A DNA stretch of 64,000 nt from Paenibacillus antarcticus (GCF_001637225.1 NZ_LVJI01000035.1:84534-148533), one strand, 5' to 3'. Shown: positions 16,774-25,863, counted from the first letter of the stretch. A program made the numbers and translations. The notes: a model not told the origin generated them from the letters alone.

Positions 16774-17824
16774 GCAGGCTTATGCTGCTTCTAAATCTAC
16801 TGTAGTAAGATCCGTAAGTGACATTCAACAGTTATTACTATCAGCTATGAGTAATACGCAAGTGAATGTTACCTTTGAATACAAAGGCAAGACAAAGACG
16901 CTCAAATCGCAATTGAAACAAGCATTAGATCAAGCGATGGAGAGCGATCCATATATTAATTATACGATTGCAAGTTATGGTTATTCATATCGTGGTAGCC
17001 CAAGTGCGGCGGATGTTACGGTAAAACTCAGTTATCGCGAGACAGCTCAAGAAACGGCATATGTGGAGAATCGGGTAAAGAGTGTACTGAATGAAATTAT
17101 TGTTCCAGGTATGAATGATCATGAGAAAGTTAAAGTAATCCATGACTGGATTGTTACCCATCTGGAATATGATAAGACGTTGCAGAAATATACTGCATAT
17201 GAGGGACTTAGTACGGGAAGTGCAGTATGTCAGGGGTATTCCCTTTTAACGTACAAAATGCTGAAGGAATCGGGTATACAGAATAAAATCGTAGAGGGAA
17301 CTGCTACACCAGAGGGTAGTCGCACAAGTCAGCTTCACGCATGGAATTTAGTTCTTATCTCGGGTAGTTGGTATCACTTGGATACAACGTGGGACGATCC
17401 AGTTCCTGATCAGAAGAACGTTGTGGGCATAGCCTATTATCTGCGCAATGATAAGCAGATGCGTAAAGACCATACATGGTCTAAGCCGTATCCTGAGGCA
17501 ACCACACTATATCGAAATACACTAGCGGCACTTGTTCAAAAGGGAGGAAATAAAACATCCTTTTATAAGAAGTTGGTGAAGGATCTTCAATATCAGCTCT
17601 ATGAGAGAAGCGAGATTGTATCTTCTTCAACGCAATTGAAAGCGAAAGCTAAGGATACTATACAACAAGGAGACAAGTCGATCGTCTTCCGGTTTCATGG
17701 AGATGAAGCCACATTAATCGAAGCACTTCAACAGTTATATACGCTTAATATCAAGGGGATATCCTATAATCACAGCCCTTTTGAAGAGACAGGAGATTTG
17801 AAGGTAGTTGTTACTTGGAAGTGA
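16688..17824 (+). CDS. secreted transglutaminase-like domain protein
   Basis: 378 residues with a signal peptide: basic RDGRYRLVK, hydrophobic core, and a probable cleavage after AYA near residue 33. The papain-like transglutaminase core has a Cys-His-Asp arrangement: Cys in SAVCQGYSLL (about 180), His in QLHAWNLV (about 218) and Asp in HLDTTWDDP (about 232). Bacterial relatives act as extracytoplasmic proteases or crosslinkers; the substrate here is unknown. An ATG (16688) and a GTG two codons earlier (16682) both fit the weak AAAGGCAGGG site; the ATG is used. A 70-residue tail after the core has no recognised domain. Confidence 0.88.
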   Translation: MRDGRYRLVKVLLIGMLMTVAVPRTVNFEQAYAASKSTVVRSVSDIQQLLLSAMSNTQVNVTFEYKGKTKTLKSQLKQALDQAMESDPYINYTIASYGYSYRGSPSAADVTVKLSYRETAQETAYVENRVKSVLNEIIVPGMNDHEKVKVIHDWIVTHLEYDKTLQKYTAYEGLSTGSAVCQGYSLLTYKMLKESGIQNKIVEGTATPEGSRTSQLHAWNLVLISGSWYHLDTTWDDPVPDQKNVVGIAYYLRNDKQMRKDHTWSKPYPEATTLYRNTLAALVQKGGNKTSFYKKLVKDLQYQLYERSEIVSSSTQLKAKAKDTIQQGDKSIVFRFHGDEATLIEALQQLYTLNIKGISYNHSPFEETGDLKVVVTWK

Positions 17825-17841
17825 AAAACAGTTATAAGTAA

Positions 17842-17890
17842 ATACACAAATAGAGAAGGGCATAGATTCTGCTCTTCTCTATTTGTGTAT
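17842..17890. terminator. bidirectional hairpin between convergent genes
   Basis: ATACACAAATAGAGAAG stem with complement CTTCTCTATTTGTGTAT around a 15-base centre. It separates the + strand transglutaminase gene from the - strand hydrolase gene; the T-run is weak on both sides. Confidence 0.7.
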
Positions 17891-17912
17891 TCCTGAAAGA
17901 AGGTCATATTAA

Positions 17913-19514
17913 TTATTTGCTCTTCTTAATCCAAGTGGCGATATCATCAATAATATTCGAAGATACGTTGGAAGGTAGGGCATATTCTTGTCCTGTAGAG
18001 ACACCGCTATATGCGTTAAGAAGATGTGTCACGTTAGGATAAGATTTATATTCCACGTCAGGCCTATTCTTCAACTCACTTTTCCAAGTATTAAATTCAG
18101 AGAGAGGGACCTGAACGTCATTCTCACCTTGTAACACGAGCATGTGTCCACTTTGTTTCTTGGCGAGATCAGTTGGTTTATAATCTCTTTGTTCGAACCA
18201 CCAATAGGCAGGCTGAATTGGGAAATTCTCAGGTAAATGGTCGACTGAATATTGTGGGTCGTTTACGGTTGAAATAACGGATGACCACATAGCAACTTGG
18301 GCTTCATAAGGTGCAGTATCTTGGCCTAATCCTTTCATACGACTAATGATTTCTTTAAGTTGAACCGCTAATACATCAACATATGGTGAACTTGGTCCAG
18401 CCAAAATAATCGTACCTGCGATATCACCACCCGTGTCGGCAGCAACAATTAGCGGCATCGCGAATCCACCTTGGCTATGACCTGCGACATAGATGTCAGA
18501 AGATGCGATCATAGGATTTGACTTCAATAATGCTACAGCAGAGATAGCATGATCTACGGTTTCATTCTTCAAGGTGAATTTAGGGGTGGTTGCGACCTTA
18601 AGGGTATGCTCATAGGTAACCTTATCATACCGAAGAACTGCGATCCCCTTCGCGGCAAGGCCGACGGCAAGATCACGTAGTGGCTTGGCACCACCAGCAG
18701 ACGAATCACGATCGCTAATTCCAGACCCATGCACTAGAACGAGCGCGGGAAAGGGGCCTTTGCCTACTGGCATAGACAGTGTTCCTGGTAGCGCCAACGT
18801 ACCACTTCCAACAGTGACTTCTTGTTCCGTATAGGATGCTGGATTATCATAGGAAGGCTTCTGATAAGTCGAAGGAGTTGCTGCAGCGATATTCAAATCA
18901 TCGATTTGTCCTTCTTGGTTTAGGCGTAATGTAATACTGAAGGGAATGATGGTTGACTTGATGTTGTAAGTTACATTTCTATGAATGGCATTTGTCTTCT
19001 CTGACTTAAGTGGCTCTCCAATCGCTTCACCATACGCTTTTTCAGAGTTTCCCCATAACGTATCTAGCATTTGTGTAGGTAAGGTCTGTTTCAACGTGGG
19101 GCTCAGATATTCAGCAGCTTTGGTACCATTTCCGGCTTTTATCTGATCAAAGAACAGATCTGAGGTATCGGTAGATGCTGCTTCTTTACTAGCGAATACG
19201 TTCGTAATGAACTCTACAGGCATAACTGCTTGATTAGAAACTATGCGAAGGGGTCCAGCTAAAGCGATGGATTTACCATTCACGATTGCCTGTGAATTGC
19301 CTATGGTAAGTATCAACGTTGTTGTGTCCTTGGTGAGGGTGATTGTGTGAGAAGTTTGATCCCATTTCACTTCAACACCAAGATTCTTCGCTGTTTCACG
19401 AACAGGTACGATTGTTTCCTTCTGCAGTGACGCCGCTGAGACCGATGCCATAGGAATTGCTAAACTTAACGCGATAGAGGCAAGTGTGATAGAACGTATT
19501 ACTTTGTTTTTCAT
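17913..19514 (-). CDS. secreted alpha/beta hydrolase with stalk and DUF3887 domains
   Basis: 533 residues, exported by a clear signal peptide (MKNKVIRS, hydrophobic stretch, cleavage after VSA near residue 27). Domain order: copper-amine-oxidase-N-like stalk domain about 30-105, DUF3887-like domain about 115-215, then an alpha/beta hydrolase. The nucleophile Ser is in GHSQGG (about 346), with an Asp in ENDVQVP (about 465) and a His in VTHLL (about 495). It probably hydrolyses an ester outside the cell; the substrate is not known. The ATG at 19514 has AAGGAGA at 6 bases, whereas the ATG two codons earlier would abut that site. The stop is close to the convergent terminator. Confidence 0.9.
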   Translation of the reverse strand: MKNKVIRSITLASIALSLAIPMASVSAASLQKETIVPVRETAKNLGVEVKWDQTSHTITLTKDTTTLILTIGNSQAIVNGKSIALAGPLRIVSNQAVMPVEFITNVFASKEAASTDTSDLFFDQIKAGNGTKAAEYLSPTLKQTLPTQMLDTLWGNSEKAYGEAIGEPLKSEKTNAIHRNVTYNIKSTIIPFSITLRLNQEGQIDDLNIAAATPSTYQKPSYDNPASYTEQEVTVGSGTLALPGTLSMPVGKGPFPALVLVHGSGISDRDSSAGGAKPLRDLAVGLAAKGIAVLRYDKVTYEHTLKVATTPKFTLKNETVDHAISAVALLKSNPMIASSDIYVAGHSQGGFAMPLIVAADTGGDIAGTIILAGPSSPYVDVLAVQLKEIISRMKGLGQDTAPYEAQVAMWSSVISTVNDPQYSVDHLPENFPIQPAYWWFEQRDYKPTDLAKKQSGHMLVLQGENDVQVPLSEFNTWKSELKNRPDVEYKSYPNVTHLLNAYSGVSTGQEYALPSNVSSNIIDDIATWIKKSK

Positions 19515-19547
19515 AATCATTCTCCTTGTTATAATATCAAGCTATAC

Positions 19548-20648
19548 CTAGCTAATAAATAAAGAGACAACAATGATGATAGCTGTAATAGCGAGTAAGA
19601 TGATCCAACTTATCGGTCTAGCGAAATTGACAGTCCAGCCGATACCCATGCGTTTCTCAATCCAGATAGATGGGTCCTGAGGATTATAATAGATACCACC
19701 GAGTTTCCAGTGGGAGTCATCGTTGATAGGTTGTGTACTTGAACCTGTGGAAGGTTTGCCGATCCGACTACCTCCTTGACCCGTGGTGAACGCAAGAACC
19801 AAAGCACCTATGATAATGATCGCTGTTATGAGAAAACTGACTAAGGAGAGTATTTGCACATTGAGCTCAAACAGCATATTTAACTGGATGAATGAGAATA
19901 ACAGCACCATAAGCAGTCCAGTGATAATAATAAATAGTGATGATCTACGACGGAATGTTGCGTTTTGTTTAATTGAGTTCTCTGGATGATCAGAACTAAT
20001 CTGCTGTTTACTCTTCAGAATAGTCATATTAATGAACATAAATAAACACGTCATCACGAATTGCATGAGGTTAAGACCTAGTACGGTTCTGTGGGTTTTA
20101 GCTACACTTCTTGTCACATGACCTTGAAAGTCGAACTTCATAGCTAATGTGTCTGGGAATTGGTTGTAATACTTTAAGGCGAGAAGGGCACTAAAGATCG
20201 TTATCAAGAAATGAATGATAAACCACTTATTGGAGAAGATTAGTTTGTTGCGTCTAAATCCAGTATCGACAGCGAGGATGGTTGATTTAGGAATAGATAC
20301 CATGGGATGTTCCGATTTGTATTTCTTCATCTTATAATAAAACATTAGATTAATAACCATAGAAATCACAACAATGGATATGACAGAGATTACGAGGATC
20401 AATTCTTGTTGTAAGGCATCGCGGAGGGAAGATCCAATGAGACAGAAGAGAAGTAAAAGTGTGTAAAGGATAGAACTAAGGAAGACATACCTTTTGCGTA
20501 ACGCACGTAAAGGTTCACTATAGTACATATCTGTACTGACCGATATGCCGAAGCTTACGGTATCTCGAGTGAAATAAGGCATGAAGATGAGAGATGCTGA
20601 GATCGGCAGAAACATGAGAATTAGAATAAGATTGGAAATCCAATACAT
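19548..20648 (-). CDS. DUF1648/DUF5808 multi-pass membrane protein
   Basis: 366 residues with about 8 membrane helices. The segment YYNQFPDTLAMKFDFQGHVTR (read in two parts, about residues 160-180) is the DUF1648 signature, found also in the SdpI immunity family. The segment near 318-340 (WKLGGIYYNP, then WIEKRMGIGWTVNFARP) is the DUF5808 signature. It shares one base with the upstream GntR gene (the regulator's TAA overlaps its ATG), so they form one operon; such pairs in Bacillus control small membrane functions linked to envelope stress. Exact role unknown. Confidence 0.88.
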   Translation of the reverse strand: MYWISNLILILMFLPISASLIFMPYFTRDTVSFGISVSTDMYYSEPLRALRKRYVFLSSILYTLLLLFCLIGSSLRDALQQELILVISVISIVVISMVINLMFYYKMKKYKSEHPMVSIPKSTILAVDTGFRRNKLIFSNKWFIIHFLITIFSALLALKYYNQFPDTLAMKFDFQGHVTRSVAKTHRTVLGLNLMQFVMTCLFMFINMTILKSKQQISSDHPENSIKQNATFRRRSSLFIIITGLLMVLLFSFIQLNMLFELNVQILSLVSFLITAIIIIGALVLAFTTGQGGSRIGKPSTGSSTQPINDDSHWKLGGIYYNPQDPSIWIEKRMGIGWTVNFARPISWIILLAITAIIIVVSLFIS

Positions 20649-21046
20649 TAGGCATTCCCCTTTCCATTATACATAATTTCTTTGTGAACTTGTTCGATAT
20701 TTTGAAGGAGTTGTTCTTTGGTCATTCCACGACATATGGCTTCAGCTATGATCGGTCTTAATTGGTTATATTGTTTCAATTCATACTCTGGCGTTACTTC
20801 GGGCATACCATCTGGTTGAATAACGACACCTTTTTGACGGTGAATTTGGATGAAACCCTCTTGTTTAAGAAGATTGTAGGCTTTGTTCACCGTATGTAGG
20901 TTGACGCCAATATCGGATGCCAGACCACGGACAGAGGGGAGAGCTTCCCCAAGCTTTAGATCTCCACGGGCAATACCTTCAATGATTTGATTCATAAGTT
21001 GCGTATAGATTGGAACATCGGACTGCATATCTAGTTGAATAATCAT
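20648..21046 (-). CDS. GntR-family regulator, YtrA/YhcF type
   Basis: A 132-residue regulator: an N-terminal winged helix (PIYTQLMNQIIEGIARG, then LPSVRGLASDIGVNLHTVNKAYNLL) and a short helical C-terminus of about 50 residues. The short effector-free tail is the mark of the YtrA subfamily, whose members repress their own operon, usually with membrane or ABC transporter genes. The next gene encodes a membrane protein and overlaps it. A dyad covers the predicted promoter just upstream, consistent with autoregulation. The start follows a GGAGGTGGAAC site. Confidence 0.93.
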   Translation of the reverse strand: MIIQLDMQSDVPIYTQLMNQIIEGIARGDLKLGEALPSVRGLASDIGVNLHTVNKAYNLLKQEGFIQIHRQKGVVIQPDGMPEVTPEYELKQYNQLRPIIAEAICRGMTKEQLLQNIEQVHKEIMYNGKGNA

Positions 21047-21079
21047 GTAAGTTCCACCTCCTGCATATGTTATACTACA

Positions 21080-21108
21080 ACTATAACAGATAGTACTTAT
21101 GTTGTAAA
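21080..21108 (-). promoter_or_regulatory. promoter and dyad operator of the GntR operon
   Basis: On the - strand: TTTACA, 17-base spacer, TATAGT. The inverted repeat ACTAT-N5-ATAGT (21080-21094) covers the -10 and a wider TACAAC/GTTGTA pair (21077-21082 and 21101-21106) encloses it. A repressor bound here would block the polymerase. Confidence 0.6.
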
Positions 21109-21129
21109 TAAAGAATGTAATAAATATAC

Positions 21130-21164
21130 AAATAGCACCTCTGTGTAGATACAGAAGTGCTATT
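21130..21164 (-). terminator. hairpin, probable terminator of the small ORF transcript
   Basis: AAATAGCAC-x-TCTGT paired with ACAGA-x-GTGCTATTT, six-base loop. On the - strand it is followed by a T-rich stretch and lies downstream of the 51-residue gene and the dispersed repeat. Confidence 0.55.
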
Positions 21165-21180
21165 TACCCGTTATTGTATG

Positions 21181-21272
21181 TATATAGATTGAGCTAAAGA
21201 AGAACCCCAAATTCTTGATTCTCTTTAGAAATGAAGGACATTATGAATGCATACTTTAGTTCAATCTATGTA
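21181..21272 (-). repeat. dispersed inverted-end element, copy 1
   Basis: About 92 bp with imperfect inverted ends (TATATAGATTGAGC at the left, the complement of TACATAGATTGAAC at the right). Read on the - strand it aligns with copy 2 at 25729-25821 at about 80% identity (17 differences and one gap over 93 positions, counted by hand). It overlaps the last codons of the 51-residue gene. There is no coding capacity. Confidence 0.75.
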
Positions 21273-21421
21273 GTTAGTGAAGTTTGTTTGGTCATTTGTT
21301 GATTAAGAATATCTTCGAAGCTCCTCTTTGAATCGATAGGTTCTTCTTTCTTGAGTTGACTCGTTATTTGTGGACGATGGTACTGAGGATGATAAGGCAT
21401 AATGTAATTAATGTTCAGCAT
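21266..21421 (-). CDS. 51-residue small protein of unknown function
   Basis: Frame starting MLNINYIMPYHPQYHRPQ and ending SLTT. A perfect AGGAGG lies 9 bases before the ATG, which makes translation likely despite the small size. Features: a His/Pro/Tyr-rich N-terminus, a charged centre (KKEEPIDSKRS) and a helix-like FEDILNQQMTK. There is no signal peptide or membrane helix. The SFEDILNQ pattern recalls short motifs seen in flagellar-operon small proteins, but I do not claim a family. The stop codon TAG falls inside the end of dispersed repeat copy 1, so the element may have trimmed or replaced the original C-terminus. Confidence 0.6.
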   Translation of the reverse strand: MLNINYIMPYHPQYHRPQITSQLKKEEPIDSKRSFEDILNQQMTKQTSLTT

Positions 21422-21592
21422 AGTGATGATTCCTCCTAAATGTTCATGATTATTTAGTGTTAATAACTCTATATCTTTCTATACCCTGTTCAGACCCATC
21501 TCAAGCAATACTTTGTTATGATCGGAGGAGGAATCATACGTAACGTATGGCTTATTGTCTGCTAAGGGATGGATGATCACCGGCTACACACG

Positions 21593-21630
21593 AAAAAAAC
21601 CATGAAGAGTGAAATCTTCATGGTTTTTAC
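21593..21630 (-). terminator. intrinsic terminator of the aconitase gene
   Basis: On the - strand AAAAACCATGAAGA pairs with TCTTCATGGTTTTT, then T residues. The rest of 21422-21592 holds no recognised gene. Confidence 0.92.
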
Positions 21631-21675
21631 TATGTTATAGATAAAGAGATCTAATGATTACTAAGAAGTTTTCAA

Positions 21676-24390
21676 TTACCCGTTCTTAATCATTTCACGT
21701 AGAACGGTTTGAAGGATTCCACCGTTATGGTAGTAATCCACATCTACGGTACTATCAAGGCGTGCTGTAACTGTGAAGTCAAACTTCGTACCATCTTCAC
21801 GTGTTGCTGTAACAGTCACTTCTTGGTTAGGTTTGATATCATTGTTCACGCCAAGGATATCAAAGGTTTCACGACCGTTTAGACCAAGGCTCTTCCAGCT
21901 GGAACCATCTTGGAATTGTAATGGTAGAACACCCATACCCACAAGGTTGCTACGGTGAATACGTTCGTAACTTTCAGCGATGACAGCTTTGACGCCAAGG
22001 AGAGTAGTTCCTTTAGCAGCCCAGTCACGTGAGCTTCCAGTTCCATATTCTTTACCCGCGATGACGATCAGGTTCTGTTTATGGTCTTGGTAATCCATGG
22101 ATGCATCATAGATGGACATGACTTCGTCCGTTAATAGATTTGTAGTTACTCCGCCTTCGGTGCCTGGAGCAACAAGGTTACGAATACGAATGTTAGCGAA
22201 GGTTCCTCTCATCATCACTTCATGGTTACCACGACGGGAACCGTATGAGTTGAAATCTTTGCGATCTACGCCATGATCTTTCAAATAAAGACCTGCAGGG
22301 CTGGATGGTGAAATATTCCCTGCTGGTGAGATATGGTCAGTTGTAACCGAGTCACCAAGAAGTGCTAATACGCGAGCGGAACGAATATCTTGAATATCCG
22401 TTAGATCACTGCCAAGATTCTCGAAGAACGGTGGATTCTGAATGTATGTGGAGTTATCGTCCCATTCATACAGTTCCCCTTCTGGCACTGGAATGTTGTT
22501 CCAACGCTCATTGGCAGTAAATACATTCTCATATTTCTGACGGAACATTTCAGGAGTCACTGCCATTGCAATAGCTTCCTTAATCTCAGCAGAAGATGGC
22601 CAAATATCTTTCAGATAGACTGGTTCGTTATTCTGATCGTAACCAATAGGATCATTTTGTAGGTCAATGTTAACTGTACCTGCAAGAGCATAAGCTACAA
22701 CCAATGGTGGAGATGCTAGGTAATTCGCTTTAACTTGAGCATGAACACGACCCTCAAAGTTACGGTTACCTGATAGTACGGCAGCTACAGTCAGATCGTT
22801 ATCTGAAATTGCTTGGCTCACTTCATCTGGTAGTGGGCCTGAGTTACCGATACATGTTGCACATCCGTATCCCGCAAGGTAGAACCCAAGAGCTTCGAGT
22901 GACTCTAGGAGTCCAGCTTTCTTCAAGTACTCGGTTACGACGAGTGAACCTGGTGTTAAGCTGCTCTTAACATAACCTGGTTTCTTCAAACCACGTTCAA
23001 CGGCTTTCTTAGCAAGGAGTCCAGCACCTAACATAACACTTGGGTTGGAAGTGTTCGTACAACTTGTAATGGCAGCAATAACGACTGCACCCGTTCCAAG
23101 TTGGCTTACTGAACCATCCGTATGTTGAATGCTTACGGACTCCTCAATTTTGCTATCACTAAGGCCGTATCCACCTTTATCAACAGGAGTTCGCATGATG
23201 TCATTGAAGGAATCCTTCATGTGCGTCAATTCAATACGGTCTTGTGGACGTTTCGGTCCAGCTAAGCTAGGTACGATAGAAGCCAAATCTAGTTCAATAA
23301 TCTCTGTGAACTCAGGGTCTACGGTATCTACCGTACGGAACATATCTTGTGCTTTATAATAAGCTTCAACGAGCGCAACTTGTTCATCAGGACGTCCTGT
23401 AGTTCTTAGGTATGCCAATGTTTCATCGTCTACTGGGAAGTAACCAATGGTTGCTCCATATTCTGGAGCCATATTAGCAACAGTAGCACGGTCAGCTAGA
23501 CTAATGTTGACTAAACCTGGGCCGAAGAACTCAACGAATTTACCGACAACACCTTTTTTACGTAAAATTTGAGTTACGGTAAGGGCTAAATCTGTCGCAG
23601 TTGCACCTTCAGTTAGGCTACCTGTAAGCTTGAATCCTACTACCTCAGGCATAATGAAATACAACGGTTGTCCAAGCATTCCTGCTTCTGCTTCAATTCC
23701 ACCTACGCCCCAACCAACCACACCAAGTCCGTTAATCATCGTTGTATGTGAATCTGTTCCTACAAGGGAGTCAGGATAGACAACAGTCTCACCATCAATT
23801 GTCTTCGTTGCTGCTACAGAAGCAAGATATTCTAGATTGACTTGATGAACAATACCTGTTGCTGGTGGGACAGCACGGAAATTATTGAATGCCGTCTGAG
23901 CCCAACGCAAGAAGCGATAGCGTTCCTCATTACGTTCAAATTCAACTTCCATATTATATTCTAGCGCGTCCGGCGTTCCGAATGCATCTACCATAACGGA
24001 GTGATCAATGACAAGGTCCACAGGTACAAGTGGGTTGATCTTCTTAGGGTCTCCGCCAGCTTTCTTTACGGTGTCACGCATGGCAGCAAGATCGACCACG
24101 ACAGGTACACCTGTGAAATCCTGAAGTACAATACGAGCGGGAATGAACGGAATTTCCTTACTCTCGTCACTACCCTTATTCCAATCAGCAAGTTGTTGGA
24201 TATGCTCTTCTGTAATTGCTCGTCCATCGAACTGGCGGACAGCAGCTTCTAGTAATACTTTAATGGAGTAAGGAAGGGTTGAGACGCTACCTATTCCTTG
24301 TTCTTGTAAAGATTGTAGGCTGTAGTAACGATAGTTCTTGTCACCAACCGTTAGATTACGAGCGGTAGAGAAATGATCTTTTCCTGACAT
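21676..24390 (-). CDS. acnA: aconitate hydratase
   Basis: Converts citrate to isocitrate in the TCA cycle; 904 residues, the normal size for the AcnA/CitB group. The [4Fe-4S] ligands are visible: one Cys in ITSCTNTSNPSVM and two in GYGCATCIGNSGPL. The swivel domain carries GSSRDWAAKGT and the late SYERIHRSNLVGMG. AcnA of B. subtilis also binds RNA when iron is short; this can be assumed only by homology. Two ATGs follow the AAGGAGG site; the second (24390) at 9 bases is preferred to the first at 3 bases. Its own promoter and a perfect inverted repeat in the leader lie upstream. Confidence 0.98.
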   Translation of the reverse strand: MSGKDHFSTARNLTVGDKNYRYYSLQSLQEQGIGSVSTLPYSIKVLLEAAVRQFDGRAITEEHIQQLADWNKGSDESKEIPFIPARIVLQDFTGVPVVVDLAAMRDTVKKAGGDPKKINPLVPVDLVIDHSVMVDAFGTPDALEYNMEVEFERNEERYRFLRWAQTAFNNFRAVPPATGIVHQVNLEYLASVAATKTIDGETVVYPDSLVGTDSHTTMINGLGVVGWGVGGIEAEAGMLGQPLYFIMPEVVGFKLTGSLTEGATATDLALTVTQILRKKGVVGKFVEFFGPGLVNISLADRATVANMAPEYGATIGYFPVDDETLAYLRTTGRPDEQVALVEAYYKAQDMFRTVDTVDPEFTEIIELDLASIVPSLAGPKRPQDRIELTHMKDSFNDIMRTPVDKGGYGLSDSKIEESVSIQHTDGSVSQLGTGAVVIAAITSCTNTSNPSVMLGAGLLAKKAVERGLKKPGYVKSSLTPGSLVVTEYLKKAGLLESLEALGFYLAGYGCATCIGNSGPLPDEVSQAISDNDLTVAAVLSGNRNFEGRVHAQVKANYLASPPLVVAYALAGTVNIDLQNDPIGYDQNNEPVYLKDIWPSSAEIKEAIAMAVTPEMFRQKYENVFTANERWNNIPVPEGELYEWDDNSTYIQNPPFFENLGSDLTDIQDIRSARVLALLGDSVTTDHISPAGNISPSSPAGLYLKDHGVDRKDFNSYGSRRGNHEVMMRGTFANIRIRNLVAPGTEGGVTTNLLTDEVMSIYDASMDYQDHKQNLIVIAGKEYGTGSSRDWAAKGTTLLGVKAVIAESYERIHRSNLVGMGVLPLQFQDGSSWKSLGLNGRETFDILGVNNDIKPNQEVTVTATREDGTKFDFTVTARLDSTVDVDYYHNGGILQTVLREMIKNG

Positions 24391-24426
24391 ACACATGTTC
24401 CTCCTTGTTTGTATAAAACGCCTCTT

Positions 24427-24443
24427 GTTTCACTAGATGAAAC
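24427..24443 (-). promoter_or_regulatory. inverted repeat in the acnA leader
   Basis: GTTTCA-N5-TGAAAC, perfect 6-bp arms, between the acnA promoter and its ribosome site. It does not match the CcpC ATAA-N7-TTAT pattern; the binding factor is unknown. Confidence 0.35.
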
Positions 24444-24471
24444 GCAATTTCATAATTTAGTATTTGATTTA

Positions 24472-24500
24472 ATTATACCGTTTACATAGAAGCTAGTAAA
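24472..24500 (-). promoter_or_regulatory. sigma-A promoter of acnA
   Basis: TTTACT, 17-base spacer, perfect TATAAT on the - strand. The 325-base gap up to 24722 otherwise holds nothing recognised. Confidence 0.65.
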
Positions 24501-24722
24501 GAAGTTTTTGACTCTATTTGGAGTTTGATTCCCAAAAATACGCGGTGGTGAACTATGAAGTTCATAACTTATTCTGATACATATTTAATGAAGTAAGATA
24601 TAAATCCGAATCAAATGCAAAGGGTCTTTTACAACATGAGAATAAATGGATAGAGCAAGGATTACGTTCATATATTGAGATATATAGGTGTGTACAATTT
24701 GCAATAAAGGAGAATTGATCTT

Positions 24723-25727
24723 ATGGAGCAGGAATGGAAGCAAGTCCTTTTTACTTTTGTTAATCAATACAATCAGTTTCAGATCGATGACCGAGCAGAG
24801 ACGAGGCATCAAATCGTAACAGATTTAACATATTTAATGGAGAGATCAGAACGAACGCAGAGACTTGGTGATTGGTATAAGTTACGAGATGCTCAGCCGT
24901 TACGAAGTGAGACAAGGGCTACACTGTTACGAACGATTCATGAGACGCCTCAAGAAGTGGTTGTAGACATACAACTGCATTCGCATCTTTTTTATACGAA
25001 GGGTGGAATGACTCATCGAGAAGATACAATACAGCGTCAACGTCTTACATTTATTCGCGATGGAGAGGAATGGGTCATTGTTTCGGTAGAACAATTGACT
25101 ACAGAACATCACCCACTCTCACAAAATGTATTATCTTCAAAGGGGACAGAAGAGATGTATGGCGGAGCTACGGGACCTTATCTAAATGCAAATATACTAG
25201 GAGGCGGAGGTGGGCGTCGATCATCTAAATATCGTAGAGATGACGCCGTAGCTTATGCAGATCGCTGGTGGGATTCAGAGAATCCAGAATTCACAGCTTT
25301 TGAGGTCAATTGTACGAATTATATCTCGCAATGTCTCTTTGCAGGGGGGGCTCCAATCCACTATACTGGTAACAGAGCTACAGGATGGTGGTATAAAGGA
25401 TATCTTGGTGGCAAGGAATGGTGGAGTTATAGTTGGGCGGTATCAAACAGTTTAGAACAAATGCTAAGAACGAGTACTTGGGGTTTGAGAGCAGAAGTTG
25501 TTGATCGGGCGGAACAACTCATGCTGGGTGATGTCATCGTCTATGATTGGGATGGCAATGGCAACTATGAGCATAGCACCATTGTGACAGCTTATGATGC
25601 GGGTGGAATGCCCTTAGTAAATGCTAATACTGTAAGTAGTCGGCACCGTTATTGGGATTACAAAGATTCCTATGCGTGGCAGAAGAATACGAGGTATCAG
25701 TTCTTACATATTCCAGATGTGTTCTAA
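24723..25727 (+). CDS. Amidase_6-type putative amidase domain protein
   Basis: 334 residues. The C-terminal half (about 168-330) is the putative amidase domain, an NlpC/P60-like cysteine hydrolase fold: YRRDDAVAYADRWW, then the Cys in NCTNYISQCLFAGG (about 197) and the His in YEHSTIVTAYD (about 280). The N-terminal part resembles a helical/beta region common in Paenibacillus and Bacillus spore-associated relatives. There is no signal peptide, so it acts inside the cell or in the mother cell/forespore unless exported otherwise. The start follows AAAGGAGAATTG. The dispersed repeat begins one base after its stop codon. Confidence 0.88.
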   Translation: MEQEWKQVLFTFVNQYNQFQIDDRAETRHQIVTDLTYLMERSERTQRLGDWYKLRDAQPLRSETRATLLRTIHETPQEVVVDIQLHSHLFYTKGGMTHREDTIQRQRLTFIRDGEEWVIVSVEQLTTEHHPLSQNVLSSKGTEEMYGGATGPYLNANILGGGGGRRSSKYRRDDAVAYADRWWDSENPEFTAFEVNCTNYISQCLFAGGAPIHYTGNRATGWWYKGYLGGKEWWSYSWAVSNSLEQMLRTSTWGLRAEVVDRAEQLMLGDVIVYDWDGNGNYEHSTIVTAYDAGGMPLVNANTVSSRHRYWDYKDSYAWQKNTRYQFLHIPDVF

Positions 25728-25728
25728 G

Positions 25729-25821
25729 TATATAGATTGAACAAAATTATGCACTCATAAGTTCAATCATTTCTAAAGCGAATTATAAATATGGGGGCTC
25801 GTCATTAGTTCAATCTATATA
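25729..25821 (+). repeat. dispersed inverted-end element, copy 2
   Basis: 93 bp from TATATAGATTGAAC to GTTCAATCTATATA: perfect 14-bp inverted ends. Inside, CATTTCTAAAG and TATGCA-x-TCATAA are shared with copy 1. It starts 1 base after the amidase stop codon and ends 42 bases before ddl. No frame of coding length. Confidence 0.75.
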
Positions 25822-25863
25822 GATGAGAGAAATTAAATTATATATGAAAGAAAGAGGTTAGGC

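Noticed and set aside
25729..25821. Intrinsic terminator as sole explanation of repeat copy 2
   Set aside because: The 14-bp arms are 65 bases apart, no T-run follows, and the interior is shared with a distant copy.
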